Made by a program: the position numbers and the translations under genes
NCBI RefSeq assembly: GCF_045679555.1
Contig: NC_092120.1
Span: 8,607,805-8,671,804 of the forward strand
Direction of reading: 5' to 3'
Source of the DNA: Salvelinus alpinus
Taxonomy: Eukaryota > Chordata > Actinopteri > Salmoniformes > Salmonidae
Length of the DNA: 64,000 bases
Shown: positions 39,501 through 51,010 of the stretch, in pieces
How positions within the stretch are numbered: position 1 is the first letter of the stretch
Layout of the letters: the number at the start of each line of letters is the position of its first letter
The notes under the pieces: model-generated
What the model saw: only the letters and a program-made list of their open reading frames with translations
What the model was told of the DNA's origin: nothing
Databases searched by the model: none

Positions 39501-40001
39501 CCCATCATCTGGGGTCAATGTAACCGTGTTTGTCTCATGTGTCCGTTGATGCGCAAACTTAAAAAGTCAACAAAAAAACAATACAGATGGATTTTATGAT
39601 CAGCAACAATTGGATTGTTTGGCCAATGATGAATGACCCTTTAATCTGTTTGGGTCAATGACTTTTATAGCTGAGGTATAATAAATTTGTAGCTCCGGGA
39701 GCGGAGATGGCACACAGGCGTTTGTGTGTGAGGGCAGGGAGGGTAATAAAACAGGCTTATCTCTGCTCGTTAGGAGATTAAAGATGCAGAGCTGGAGACG
39801 CTACAGATTTGGGCTGACATATTAAGGAGAGATAAACGAGCGTATCCCAAACGAAGGCAGCAGTGGAGGATAGCAGGATGGGAGAAGGGAGAGGCAGGGA
39901 TAAGTGCAGCATAGTGCAGCTAGGGCAGGTCAGCCAGCCGAGGTCACATGAGTCATATGGGCCTGTTGGCTGGGGAAGCATGTTAAGAGGTAGACCTGTA
40001 T
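36532..40001 (+). other. Nectin intron segment without recognised exons
   Basis: Contains one hAT-type MITE (37219-37395), short CA runs and unique-looking sequence. The stretch around 37740-37940 (balanced composition, no repeat seen) is the most ordinary single-copy-looking part. No coding segment with splice sites was found on either strand. Confidence 0.5.
37219..37395. mobile_element. hAT-type MITE with 8-bp target duplication
   Basis: The ends CACAGGAGGCTGCTGAGGGG and (reverse complement of the right end) CACAGGAGGTTGGTGCCACC are inverted repeats. The flanks AGTTCCAT (37211-37218) and ACTTCCAT (37396-37403) agree at 7 of 8 positions. No coding capacity. Confidence 0.8.
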
Positions 40002-40944
40002 CACCGAGAGAGGTAAACGGGCAGGCCGCACCGAGAGAGGTAAACGGGCAGGCCGCACCGAGAGAGGTAAACGGGCAGGCCGCACCGAGAGAGGTAAACG
40101 GGCAGGTCTGCACCGAGAGAGGCAGGCGGGCAGGCCGCACCGAGAGAGGAAAACGGGCAGGCCGCACCGAGAGAGGTAAACGGGCAGGCCGCACCGAGAG
40201 AGGCAGGCGGGCAGGCCGCACCGAGAGAGGAAAACGGGCAGGCCGCACCGAGAGAGGAAAACGGGCAGGCCGCACCGAGAGAGGAAAACGGGCAGGCCGC
40301 ACCGAGAGAGGTAAACGGGCAGGCCGCACCGAGAGAGGTAAACGGGCAGGCCGCACCGAGAGAGGTAAACGGGCAGGCCGCACCGAGAGAGGTAAACGGG
40401 CAGGCCGCACCGAGAGAGGTAAACGGGCAGGCCGCACCGAGAGAGGTAAACGGGCAGGCCGCACCGAGAGAGGTAAACGGGCAGGCCGCACCGAGAGAGG
40501 TAAACGGGCAGGCCGCACCGAGAGAGGTAAACGGGCAGGCCGCACCGAGAGAGGTAAACGGGCAGGCCGCACCGAGAGAGGTAAACGGGCAGGCCGCACC
40601 GAGAGAGGTAAACGGGCAGGCCGCACCGAGAGAGGTAAACGGGCAGGCCGCACCGAGAGAGGTAAACGGGCAGGCCGCACCGAGAGAGGTAAACGGGCAG
40701 GCCGCACCGAGAGAGGCAGGCGGGCAGGCCGCACCGAGAGAGGAAAACGGGCAGGCCGCACCGAGAGAGGAAAACGGGCAGGCCGCACCGAGAGAGGCAG
40801 GCGGGCAGGCCGCACCGAGAGAGGAAAACGGGCAGGCCGCACCGAGAGAGGAAAACGGGCAGTCCGCACCGAGAGAGGAAAACGGGCAGTCCGCACCGAG
40901 AGAGGAAAACGGGCAGGCCGCACCGAGAGAGGAAAACGGGCAGG
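40002..40944. repeat. 27-bp CpG-containing minisatellite, about 35 copies
   Basis: The unit contains CACCGAGAGAGGTAAACGGG then CAGGCCG. Variants are AGGTAAAC, AGGAAAAC and AGGCAGGC, with the AAAAC form grouped near the edges and a long homogeneous TAAAC block in the middle. As 27 is a multiple of three, single frames of 316-381 codons run through on both strands (for instance a GRTERGKRA repeat). They lack initiation context, splice logic and sequence variation typical of protein, so they are not called as genes. Confidence 0.95.
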
Positions 40945-42982
40945 CCAGCAATCACCTGGAGACCGCTTAATTATGCACCAGCTGTCTTATGCGGCAGTGC
41001 TCTAGTGTTGTAGAACTTTGGCAGTATTTTTTTTATATTTTAAAACTCTAGCAGTATTTTAGACCATACCTCACATTGAGAATACAGTTAGAATCCTTGA
41101 GAATACACCGAGTGGCTAAACCCTGTCTCAATCTGTGGATGGGGGTGTGAGTGAGTGGGAGGGTATGGGGGTGTGAGTGGGAGGGTATGGGGGTGTGAGT
41201 GGGAGCGTATGGGGGTGTGAGTGAGTGGGAGGTTATGGGGGTATGAGTGAGTGAGTGAGTGGGTATGGGTGTGCAGCACACCACAGAGAATTGTGGGTGT
41301 GTATAAATGTTGGTGTGAGTGACGGGGATATTGGATAGTATACAAGATGGCCCTGCCAGCTGGACTCTGCTTTGTGTGTGTGTGTGTGTGCGCGCGCAAC
41401 CGTTTGGCTAAATTCACGGAGCCCAGTCCGTCCTTGTCGGAGGGCAGCGGAGCACGGCGCCAGCTGAGACACAGCGGACATGCTCGGGCTGTCTGGGAGA
41501 TTTCATTAGAACGAGACATGGCTGGCATCCACCACAGATACAGAGGGCATGATCTCTATTCACCACTGCTGGAGTTACTCAGACAGCGGCTGCATCTCAA
41601 TACTCTAAAGTGGCTTCCTCTCCTTTATCTGAACTGATCTGAAAAGAAAGTACCCTAATAAATTATGCTTACCAGATAAAGCTGTCACCGGCCCAGTTTA
41701 TTCCCTATCAGTAAAAAGGAAAGGAGAGGAGGGGAGGAAATCACTTTGGACTATTGAGTTTTATGGAGAGAGGGAGGAAAAGTATGTACAGGATACACAT
41801 GGTATGCTGTATATCGTCCAACTAAATTGTTACTTGCAGGTTCCTTCTTGACAAAGCAACAACAATAAGAAATAAAATATATGAATAGGAACATAAAGTA
41901 AACAGCTCAGTAGAATAGAATAAACATTTTAGCATCGGAATAATACAGGAAGGCACAATTTATAGTACAATATTCGCACATGTATCGGGGAAGGGGGGAT
42001 TGGAGGACAAGTGAGGGATAAAAAAAGATATGGATGGTTGAGTTAAGATGGAGCAAGAAAGCACTATAGACAACAAGGGAGCATGGATATAGCTAGATAC
42101 ATAGTCGACGACCACGGGAGTGATGAAGAGCAAAGAGAGGACGGAACAGAGGTAGTGACGATTATTAGTACTTCAGAGCCGCTGTTATGGAGACACAGCA
42201 CCGCCATGTGGACAACCAGCTGTATTACATCAAAATCACCTAGTAACACTCCCTTCTAAGTCCTATAACTGGACTACTGCCATGTTGTAAATCTTTCTGT
42301 CTCATAAGACCTATTAAACTAGACACATTAAACATGCCATGTTCTGAACAATAATGACTTTATAAATGTCAGGGTAAACTACTCTTGAGATCATTTTAAG
42401 AAATTGTCATTTATTATTGACTGTTTTAGATCGTTTTAGTGGGAAACCAAAGCGTTTGTATTTTATTTACATGTTGTGGTCTAATTGAAAACAACTGCTT
42501 TTTACATGTGAAAAGGTCATTGGATGCTCCATTGTTTACATTACAGAGCGTTGCTATAAGGTCATCAGTACCACAGCCATAGTTATAAGCCTAACAACAT
42601 TCAATCATGGGACAACCAATTACTTTTTCTGTGTAACTCTCCTCCAATTAGCTGAGCTCCTCATTGCCATTTAACACTCCCTCATTAGCATAATCCCCTG
42701 TGCAATGATGGGGAGAATAATGAGATGGGTCAAACCGTGTGTGTACTTCTGACTTGTGTATAATCTTATTGTTAGTATTGGTACTAGTGGTCATGGTTCA
42801 TTAGAGAAAGGTACTACAGTCACTATGTCTGATTGTCTGCCTCCCCATGTGACTGTAGTCTACACTAATGTAGACCTTTCTTCTGTAAAGGCAGACACAC
42901 ACTTTCTCTGCATCTCGGCTTGCTCTCTCACACACGTCCACACTTTCTCTATACCTCTCATCCACACACACTTTCTTTGCAC

Positions 42983-43013
<31 letters not shown>

Positions 43014-43292
43014 ACCATTGACTGTAGTTAGGCCTACTTCATACTTGGGGATTACATTTTGAATTCCGCTTTCAGAACCTTTCACCACAAATGAAACGAT
43101 ATGTATTGAAATGCACTGTAGTTATTCCTGTGCATGTGGGACTACTCCAGCATGTGAATGTTATCACTACTCTGTTGTTGTTCTCTCTCTCTTTTCTCTC
43201 TCTGTACTTGTCCCCTTAAACCTCCCTTCTATTCTTTGTCTTCCTTCCTATCTCACTTTTTCTCTCATCCCTCTCTCTCTCTCTCTCTGCAG
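40945..43292 (+). other. Nectin intron segment
   Basis: A G-rich, TGAGTGGGAGGGTATGGGGG-type short tandem repeat occurs at about 41130-41275, a TG/CG run near 41375-41398 and a (CA)n near 42990-43014. The rest looks single-copy and AT-rich, with no recognised exon. A pyrimidine tract and CTGCAG acceptor close the interval at 43292. Confidence 0.5.
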
Positions 43293-44204
43293 GTACTCGA
43301 CTGCCAGTGAAGGGTCCCACTACAAGCGGTGTTATAGGAGGGATCAGTGGTTCTGCTGCTGGCCATTATCGGCAGTGTTGTGGTCTTGGTCCGTAAAAAA
43401 TGCAACCAGCACAATGGAGAGTGAGTGTTTTATGTGTCTGTCACTCATACTAAGTGATCATCCTTCTCAGTGGTACAAACCCCCTCCCCCTAAGAAGCAG
43501 CAGACCACCAGCAGCAGCAGCTCTACTGATAGGGTGAGGGATGCTGGTCAGCCATAACACTTTTAGACATGCTGTGATGGGAGATGTTTATATATCTCTA
43601 TATGGCCCCTCAATTTGTATTTTACAATACCACAACATGTTTTTATCAACATTGTTAAAAGATTATGCAGATTAGGAAAGCGTCCATCTGAAATTGGTTA
43701 ATGAGTAGATGAGAATAATCCTGTCTGTGTGCGCGCATCTGCAGCTGAACACCAGTCGAGACCCTGTGGAGAGCAAGGACGGATCCGTGGACCACCTGTA
43801 CTACGCTCCCCAGGATGCCGAGCCCAGCACGGTAAGAACACAGCCAAACATGGGGTGCATCTCTCAATAGTCCTTCTCTCCCGAATCCTTTCCTCAATCT
43901 TCAGACATAAATAGACCTGGATGGGTGAAAGCAAATTCCCAGCTGGCCTCCTTGATATTGCTTCCAGCTGGCCTGTGTTTTCCTATCAGTGAAGATGGAG
44001 TGAATGTAGACCAGGAGAGGAAGCCATTTTAGACTATCGGGATACATTAAGCTCTGTAGCTTTGGCTTATAAAGTGTCTCAACCCAACTCTTAGTTCATT
44101 ATCTATATCATTCATAATACATCCTGGTAAAGGATTCATGAAACAAAAATAAATAAATCATTTAACATCTACTTCTGATCATTAATTGATCAGTTACTCA
44201 ACAT

Positions 44205-44385
44205 GATTGCCCTATTTACCAGAACACAAACATGAGAACGTGTAGGAAACTGAAGGGTATGGAGGACTGCTATGTGGATAGAAGCTGATATACTCAACAT
44301 GATTGCCCTATTTACCACAAACATGACAACGTGTAGGAAACTGAAGGGTATGGAGGGCTGCTATGTGGATAGAAGCTGTTACACT
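44205..44385. repeat. Local tandem duplication of about 85-90 bp
   Basis: The segment ACTCAACATGATTGCCCTAT through GATAGAAGCTG occurs twice in a row with a few differences and a small deletion in the second copy. It lies in the last intron of the second nectin tail. Confidence 0.8.
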
Positions 44386-44544
44386 GAATATGCTATAGAT
44401 AGAAACATGTATTTTTAATACTGTAGAAACCATTGCCTTGGTAAGCTAGTTACAATTTCCCCCCTGTGATTTAACCCTATTGGAGCAGTGGTTTGCAAGT
44501 TTGTCCATTGGCTAGAAGACCTGGGTTCAAGACCTGCTGCCAAC

Positions 44545-45141
44545 ATACTGACTCAACTCCATGCACTTTGATAATGGAAAAATTGATGTAATCAATTTAT
44601 CACTAGCCACTTTATATTTTATAATGTTTACTTACCCTACATTACTCATCTCATATGTATATACTGTACGCTATACCATCTACTGCATCTTGCCATCTTG
44701 ATGTAATTAAATGTATCACTAGCCACTTTAAACAATGCCACTTTATATAATGTTTTCATACCCTACATTCCTCATCTCATATGTATATACTGTACTCTAT
44801 ACCGTATACTGCATCTTGCCATCTTGATGTAATGTATCACTAGCCTCTTTAAACAATGCCACTTCATATGTTTTCATACCCTACATTACTCATCTCATAT
44901 GTATATACTGTACTCTATACCATCTACTGCATCTTGCCTATGCCGTTCGGCCATCACTCATTTATATATTTTGATGTACATATTCGTATTCATTCCTTTT
45001 ACAGGTAGTTGTTGTGAAATTGTTAGGTTATATTACTTGTTAGATATTACTGCATGGTCGGAACTAGAAGCACAAGCATTTCACTACACTCGCATTAACA
45101 CCTGCTAACCATGTGTATGTGACAAATAAATTTGATTTGAT
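44545..45141 (+). mobile_element. 3' end of an L2/Rex-like LINE with internal tandem repeat
   Basis: Ends CTAACCATGTGTATGTGACA followed by AATAAATTTGATTTGATTTG, the salmonid LINE tail. Upstream it contains three copies of a segment of roughly 125 bp (CACTAGCCACTTTA...ATACTGTACTCTATACC). No reverse transcriptase part is present, so it is strongly 5'-truncated. Confidence 0.7.
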
Positions 45142-45483
45142 TTGTTGCTCTGTCAGTTTGTTCGCTAATGCAAGGTTCACTAGAATACTATGAAGACTGC
45201 ATTGGTTCTCCTTATTTTTATATGATTATTCAGATTATTTTGTATGATTATTTTTCCCACCAGGACTTGGACGCGTAGTGATGAGGAATACAATCGTGGT
45301 GCGGAGTTGCGCTATGCTGGCGCCCCCTCTGGCTGGGATGAACCCAGGCTGAACGAAGTCCCGCCCATGTACGCCCCCAATCAGTACAAGGCCAATGATT
45401 AACAGGACAACGAGGAGGACCACCCCCCTGCCACCGGAGCATCTCGTGGAGACAGCTTTGTGTCCCAGGCCATGTTTGTGTGA

Positions 45484-47168
45484 AGACGGGAGACATTGGA
45501 AGTGTGTGTGGGACTAAACTTGTTTGTACGTGAAGAACATCGGACACTGGATGTGTGTGTCTGTGGGATGGCTGCAGTGTGTGATGGTTGTAGTCATCGC
45601 TGTTCAATCAGTGTCTCCAATCTAGAATTTTACATTGTAAACTAAAGTGAGCGTATATATTGGGTTCTAATAACGGGAATCATGTTTTTTAAAGGGGGAT
45701 CCGCTTTACTGTTAAAATGCTGTGCAAGTCAGACACAACATAAAACAACACTAACTTGTATCGCGGTTGGTTGAAACTCCTTTGCATGGTGTGGTTAAAG
45801 TACAGTATGTGTGTGTGAGATTGTTTAATAGGCACAGATCCAGGGCCAGTTTACCCCCTTTGAATCCTAACCATTACCATTAGGGGATAACGCAACACTG
45901 CCCTTGGATCAGATCAGTGTGTATTGATAGCTCCATCATACTGTGTAATGTAGCTGGGGTCAGGAGACTAGTAGTAGTACACTACTCTGAGCTAAAGGCA
46001 GTAGGATGATGTTGCCTATAGACACTGGTGGAAGGTCAGTTGTGTGTTTTACTCCCTAAGGATTATGTTTAAGATTTTACATAATGTAATCTGATCCTAG
46101 ATCTGTGTATAAGATACAATTCTGGATTCCCGGAGCCCAATACAAGCCATAAGAGATGGGCAATCAATTGCCTGAACAAAAATCAAACAATGTAAGTTAC
46201 TGACAATCTTGTTTATATATAAAAAGGAAATCTCTGTTACCTTTTAACATTGACGTGTCTAAACATTGATGATTTGTGCCTGTTCACTCAGGATTTAAAA
46301 GCTCTATTCACATGCTCTACCACAGTATGTTGGTTACAGAATGTACTACGTAGGCCTACTGTTGAAATGTCCAATATTGTCAGGGTCTAGGTTTTTATAC
46401 AATTTCAGGGTCTTCTTCTCTATACAATCACTTAATTGTTAAACCAGATGTGCCTATTTTTGTAGCGTGTGAGATTTTAATATGTGAATCAAACAGAATT
46501 CTGAATGATTTTGTCATCTTTGTGAGATGGATTTGACCTGTTTTTACTACGCTATGTATGTTTTTACAGCAACGCCTGATGCACTGGTTACTTGATGATT
46601 TTAAATTCATTAAACATTTGTGGTCAGTATTGCTGCGGTCACATTTTCTCATCTTGCTTAAATGTTTTTTTTGTTTCATCTGATGAGTTGGGGAGCTAAC
46701 GGAAACGGAAGTACATAAGCGTCCAGAAGGGGGAACTGAGGCTTGAGAAAGCGGTTAGTGCTATCGGGAATCCTTGTAACCTTAACCGTTTAATATTTAA
46801 ACTTCCAGTGGGGTAACGTCAGAGTTGGGACGTCCCAATGATCCCGTTTAGACTTTACCCTGAGAACTCCTGTAAAGAGGCTGTCCACTCCACCATATAG
46901 GCCTAGAAATCCTCTATCTTTTCCTCTCAACCAGCGGTATAAAACATCCTTCTTTAGCCCTGTAACTAACCTGTTGTAATGATGCTCATTAAGAACATCT
47001 GCCTGGGTGCCAGTACATTCCCACTTTATACAATGTTTTATATTTACATCATGTTACTTTGAAACAAATAACTAGTCAATACCCTGGACGTACAGGACAC
47101 AGAGAAAGAGGCTTGTTACAGCTTTACACTTCAATAACAGTTGAACTGCCAAACAATCCGGTAAGGAT
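45484..47168. other. Probable 3'UTR of the second nectin tail, then intergenic sequence
   Basis: After the TGA at 45481-45483 the sequence is AT-rich and single-copy-looking, with a canonical ATTAAA at 46609-46614. From about 46690 to 47168 lies the gap between the two convergent genes (nectin on plus, riiad1 on minus). It contains no recognised gene. Confidence 0.5.
46609..46614 (+). terminator. Candidate polyadenylation signal ATTAAA
   Basis: ATTAAA about 1.1 kb after the terminal TGA of the second nectin tail, followed by TG-rich sequence (TTTGTGGTCAG). Position and context fit a 3' end, but use is unproven. Confidence 0.4.
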
Positions 47169-48284
47169 TCAGTCTGTGCCTGTGTCGGCAGGATCGCCCT
47201 GCAGTTTGGAGCCAATGATCAAACAAAGGTTTGGGTTGGTGAAGTAATCTGAAAGAGAGAAAATATCATGTTAGTTCTATGTAGTTCTATGTAGAGGACT
47301 GTCCCTGTCTGTATATTGGTGTGTGTGTGTGTGTCAGTTTGTGTTGTTGATTGAACCCACCTGCTGCATACTCTCGAATGTCTGTGGGTCTTTTGAGAAA
47401 TACATCTCTGTAAAAAAACAAGAAGCAGGTACCCAAGCAATTGGCCCGTTAGACTGCATTACTGTAGCTAAGTATGAAATATAATTCTATTTGTTATTGA
47501 TGTCTGGAGCTGGAGCGCTTGAGAGCCCTAATGGAGATGGAGAATAATATGTCTGAAAATATACCGTCAGTCAGTGCCAGCCAATTAACAAACCTTAAAA
47601 AGTCGCTTATTAAGACCTCCGTCTCTGGATGCTCTCTCAAATATTTTTCATTGTTGATTCTCGTATTGATCTATAAAAAATACTGAATTAGCGAATGGCT
47701 CTGCAGAGGACAGAGGGACAATTCTAATCTGTCAAGACTGATAAAAGAGAGGGGAGACATCTGAATTTCCATTTTATTCGACAGACAACCTAACATCATA
47801 CTTCAAGATCTGTCTAATATACATTGTTGGCTTTGCTTGTCCAGGGGAAGTATAAAGGTGAATGTCCATTAACTTTACTGTCCATTCTACTCTTTCCCAT
47901 GCTTAATGATATTGGGAAAAGCCAGGTGGGCAATGGCAATAGCAGATTCAAAGTTACCCCACGTAATGTTTGTCATTGCTGAGCCTATCTTTAACCAAGG
48001 AATTTCTGCTAGCTAACTATTAGCTGGATGAATGCAAAAACAATGCAGTGATAGAACAAGAAATCCTATTGTATATTAATTCCTGATTCTATCGATAGAA
48101 CTAACGTTAGCTAACTAAATGTTGTTGGAGAAGCCAAGGAGCACTCATGGAGCGAACGACGTTACCTACCTACAGTAGCTAAAGTGTTAGCTAGCTAACT
48201 TACCTTAAATTGTCGGAGTTGCTGTTGTTGCGCGATGCTTAATGCACCAAAGTCCAGTTTCTCCAAACCACTTTTATCAGCCAT
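47169..48284 (-). CDS. riiad1: RIIa domain-containing protein 1
   Basis: Four minus-strand exons with GT-AG sites and consistent phases: 48204-48284 (ATG at 48284-48282), 47594-47670, 47361-47407 and 47169-47248 (TGA at 47171-47169). Together they encode 94 residues, close to the 92 of human RIIAD1. The protein opens MADKSGLEKLDFGALS, continues IAQQQQLRQFKINTRINNEK, then YLREHPETEVLISDFLRDVF, LKRPTDIREYAADYFTNPNL and a short polar end. LISDFLRDVFLKRPTDIREYA is the core of the RIIa dimerisation/docking fold, two helices that pair and bind amphipathic anchor helices as in PKA RII subunits. Related docking proteins work in cilia and sperm flagella, and such a role here is inference. Exons are too short to show as long reading frames. 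An X-box lies about 100 bp upstream of the ATG. Identity is confident from the matching exon joins. Confidence 0.88.
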
Positions 48285-48382
48285 TTGATCTCATCAGCTA
48301 GCTAATATCCCTTTGATAGCCTGCTTGCTACCGTTAATCTCTTTACTAAAACAAAACCCACCTGTTGTTGACAAGCCCCATT

Positions 48383-48396
48383 GTTACCATGGCAAC
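48383..48396. promoter_or_regulatory. RFX-type X-box, palindromic
   Basis: GTTACCATGGCAAC fits the X-box pattern of two inverted half sites (GTTRCC and GGYAAC) with a 2-bp spacer. It lies 99 bp upstream of the riiad1 ATG, the range typical of ciliary-gene promoters bound by RFX factors. Seen directly; function inferred. Confidence 0.65.
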
Positions 48397-49202
48397 AGCC
48401 TGAGTATAACAGAAGCAACACTTTTCCCACAGAGTTTATCTTTGCTTTCCCCCATGACATATTTGTAGGTCTCTATGGCTCTGGGTGGCAGCCAATGTGA
48501 CAATGTTTTTCAGAGCCTGTATTGAGGGATCCAGCCACAGAACATGAGAGTGCTGCCATATTGCCCAAACAGCTCATCATATGTTGTGACCTAAGCAAGT
48601 ACCTCTGGAGTAGATGTCTCTACTACAGGTCCATGCAGGGAGACCAGAACACTCATGGATGGATACTTGGTGTGTGAGATTCGTGTTTGCTCCTATTCAC
48701 TATTGTAGACTATAGAGCACACACATTTTCTTTGGAAAATTGACCTTTTCTAGTTTTACTTACATTTGACTCAAGTCATGTGTAATATTTAATATAACCA
48801 TTAATATGAATGAATATGCTTAATTTGGTTACAGATTCAAATCTTAGAATTGTATTGAGGGGGTTTGGACAAGTAGGGTTGGCAGGGCAGTCAAGAGGAG
48901 GGAGGTGTGTACACATGAGGGACTTGGTATAGAGAAGCCTGGGGACACGCTCTCTCAAAGGAAGGGGTTAATGACCTTAACCCAACAATAGTGACCTATA
49001 GCGACCTTGTCAAGCGGTTTGGACCACCTGTTGTAACAGTTAAGGTGTCACGAACCCCATCACATTTATTAGGCCAATTACTGTCTGGAACATTTTCAAG
49101 TGTCCCCCTGTCTATTCTTCCATCACATTCATTAGGCAAAATACTGTTAGGCAGACCTCTTCACGATATGGTTTCAAAGCAATTTTCTGATAGCCCTATT
49201 AT

Positions 49203-49735
49203 CAGTGGTGTGTAAAGTACTAAAGTAAAAATACATTAAAGTACTACTTCATTTACTTTACTATTTATATTTTTGACCCCTTTTACTTCAGTACAATACT
49301 TACTTTTTATTCCATATATTTTCCTTGACACCCAAAAGTACTCGTTACATTATGAATGTTTAGCAGGACAGGAAAACAGTCAAATTCATGCACTTATCAA
49401 CCGCACATCCCTGGTCATCCCTACTGCCTCTGATCTGGCAGACTCACTAAACACACATGCTTTGTTTGTAAATGATGTCTGAGTGTTAGTGTGCCACTGG
49501 CTTTCCGAAAAAAAAAAGAAAAAAAAAAGAAAATGGTACCATCTGGTTTTCTTAATATAAGGAATTTGAAATTATTTATACTTTTACATTTGATACTTCA
49601 GTATATTTTAAACCAAATACTTTAAGACTTTCACCTAAATAGAATTTTACTGTGTGACTTTTACTTGAGTCATGTTCTATTAAGTTATCTTTACTTTTAC
49701 TCAAGTATGACAGTTGGGTACATTTTCCACCACTG
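49203..49735. mobile_element. hAT-type non-autonomous element, 533 bp
   Basis: Starts CAGTGGTGTGTAAAGTACTA and ends TACATTTTCCACCACTG, inverted termini sharing CAGTGGTG. The flanks CCTATTAT (49195-49202) and CCCATTAT (49736-49743) are an 8-bp duplication with one change. The interior is rich in AAGTACT/TACTTTTAC motifs. This is a widespread fish family by recall. The short open frames are not genes. Confidence 0.82.
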
Positions 49736-50023
49736 CCCATTATAATGTATAGCACTATCACTTTTCTCTATTCCACTGCAGTTGTAAATTACTTAAACTA
49801 AAAACATGCCACAAAAAATGTAACCTCCAGCCCACTCTTAGTAGGCGACCTTTGGTAAGTGTTTAGACTGGTTATAAGTATCCTTTAACCACACAGCTGC
49901 ATACAACGTGTATAAAATGTAGAGGAGACTTCTGATGAGTCTGTAGAGTGTAGATAGAAGAGAAAACGCTCTGAGCTATCCCTCCTAGATCTGCTACTCG
50001 TACTACTACATCTGATCAGCACC

Positions 50024-51010
50024 ATGGCTTCAACAAAGTTAAACAGTACTGAATGCTCTCTCTAAACCTCACCTTCTGAACAGGACAACATTTCAAGAGG
50101 AGCAAGACATGCTGGATCTGTCTGCCTGTTTTTTCCAGCACATCGCTTCAGGGAAAAAATATATCTTTCTGATTTTTAGTCGTTCTTTTTCTCTTCTCTC
50201 TGGTGATGAACCTACTCATTGGATTGGTGACACTTAAAGAGCGCTTCTGGCAGCCGTTCTACACTTTGTTCCATTTTCAGATGACATGTGGTCTTTTGCA
50301 TAGCTTCATTGAAGCATTCATTGTTTTGCACTCTGTTCTGCTCCAACGTACTCAGGGGGTGGTGAATGGAACATTTTAGTAGTATGTGTACCATCCTTTG
50401 GAGCGCTCAGATGACTCTGGCCCTCATGGAAATAAAAAGATATGTGTTTATTTGCCACAGCATCCTCTACCTGAGCATAATGACATCCAGGAATGTGTGG
50501 CTTGCCTTGGGGCTAGTCTGGGTACTGAGTACCATTGCTGGTAATTATCACTTGGTCCAGCTCAACATGGGACACACATGGTGCATTTAATAGAGCCACT
50601 GCAGGGCTGCTATGTGAGTCTAGAATTGTGAGAGCATCTGTGAGCTTTAGTCCTGTGCAAGAGGCACTGTTCCATGGCCCTCCCGGCATCACCCTAACTC
50701 TTTCAATCTGAATTACTTGCCTCTGTTTTGGGCGTATGTACAATGAGGCACGCAGGGCTGTTGTGGCCCTCCAACAAGACAACCACCGTGCTCGTAGAAC
50801 TGTAGCCTTCGACCTCTGTCTGTTTCTACTGCAGCTGGTGCCAATAATCTACTGTCTTACCCGTCTGCAACTACACGAGCAAACTCTGCCTCTTCACTTG
50901 TCTCAACACATTTTTTGTGTTACTCATGGTGCATCAACCCTGTCGTCTATACCATCCGTAACCAAGAGGTGAGGCGTGCACTGATACATCTGTGCCAAAG
51001 AAGTCAGGTG
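50024..51010 (+). pseudogene. Odorant-receptor-like class A GPCR pseudogene
   Basis: From an ATG at 50024 (MASTKLNSTECSL then TAA), pieces of a single-exon seven-helix receptor follow in changing frames. A TM1-like LVMNLLIGLVTLKERFWQPF piece comes first. At 50411-50530, MEIKRYVFICHSILYLSIMT and SRNVWLALGLVWVLS match the odorant-receptor MA(Y/I)xRYVAIC motif region. At 50740-50890, EARRAVVALQQDNHRARRTV then AFDLCLFLLQLVPIIY fit loop 3 and TM6. At 50935-50995 NPVVYTIRNQEVRRALIHLC is the TM7 NPxxY signature and C-terminus. Stops and frameshifts occur throughout, so no functional receptor is possible. It stands alone between riiad1 and a Tc1 element. Fish odorant receptors usually cluster, so neighbours may lie elsewhere or this may be an isolated relic. 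Confidence 0.78.

Larger units (their letters stand above)
43293..45483 (+). pseudogene. nectin2: Second (alternative) transmembrane/cytoplasmic tail of the nectin gene, with frame lesions
   Basis: Four splice-bounded segments in the same orientation as the nectin exons: 43293-43420 (membrane region), 43471-43533, 43745-43831 and 45264-45483. Similarity supports a nectin-2 long tail: a GVIGGISGSAAG membrane start, then IIGSVVVLVRKK in another frame, then WYKPPPPKKQQ, LYYAPQDAE, a tyrosine- and acid-containing last exon and a C-terminal DSFVSQAMFV with a PDZ-ligand end. Read with the phase that follows the last Ig exon, the membrane exon hits TAA at 43394. The last exon hits TAG at 45276, its similar part resumes one frame over, and that frame has a TAA at 45400 before the terminal AMFV. 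Either the tail is decaying while the other tail is kept, or the sequence has indel errors. Human NECTIN2 also makes two membrane-tail isoforms, so the layout itself is conserved. Confidence 0.7.

Noticed and set aside
39778-41005. Arg/Gly-rich 380-codon frame and its antisense partners
   Set aside because: A 27-bp period keeps single frames open on both strands. There are no flanking exons and codon-level change is not protein-like.
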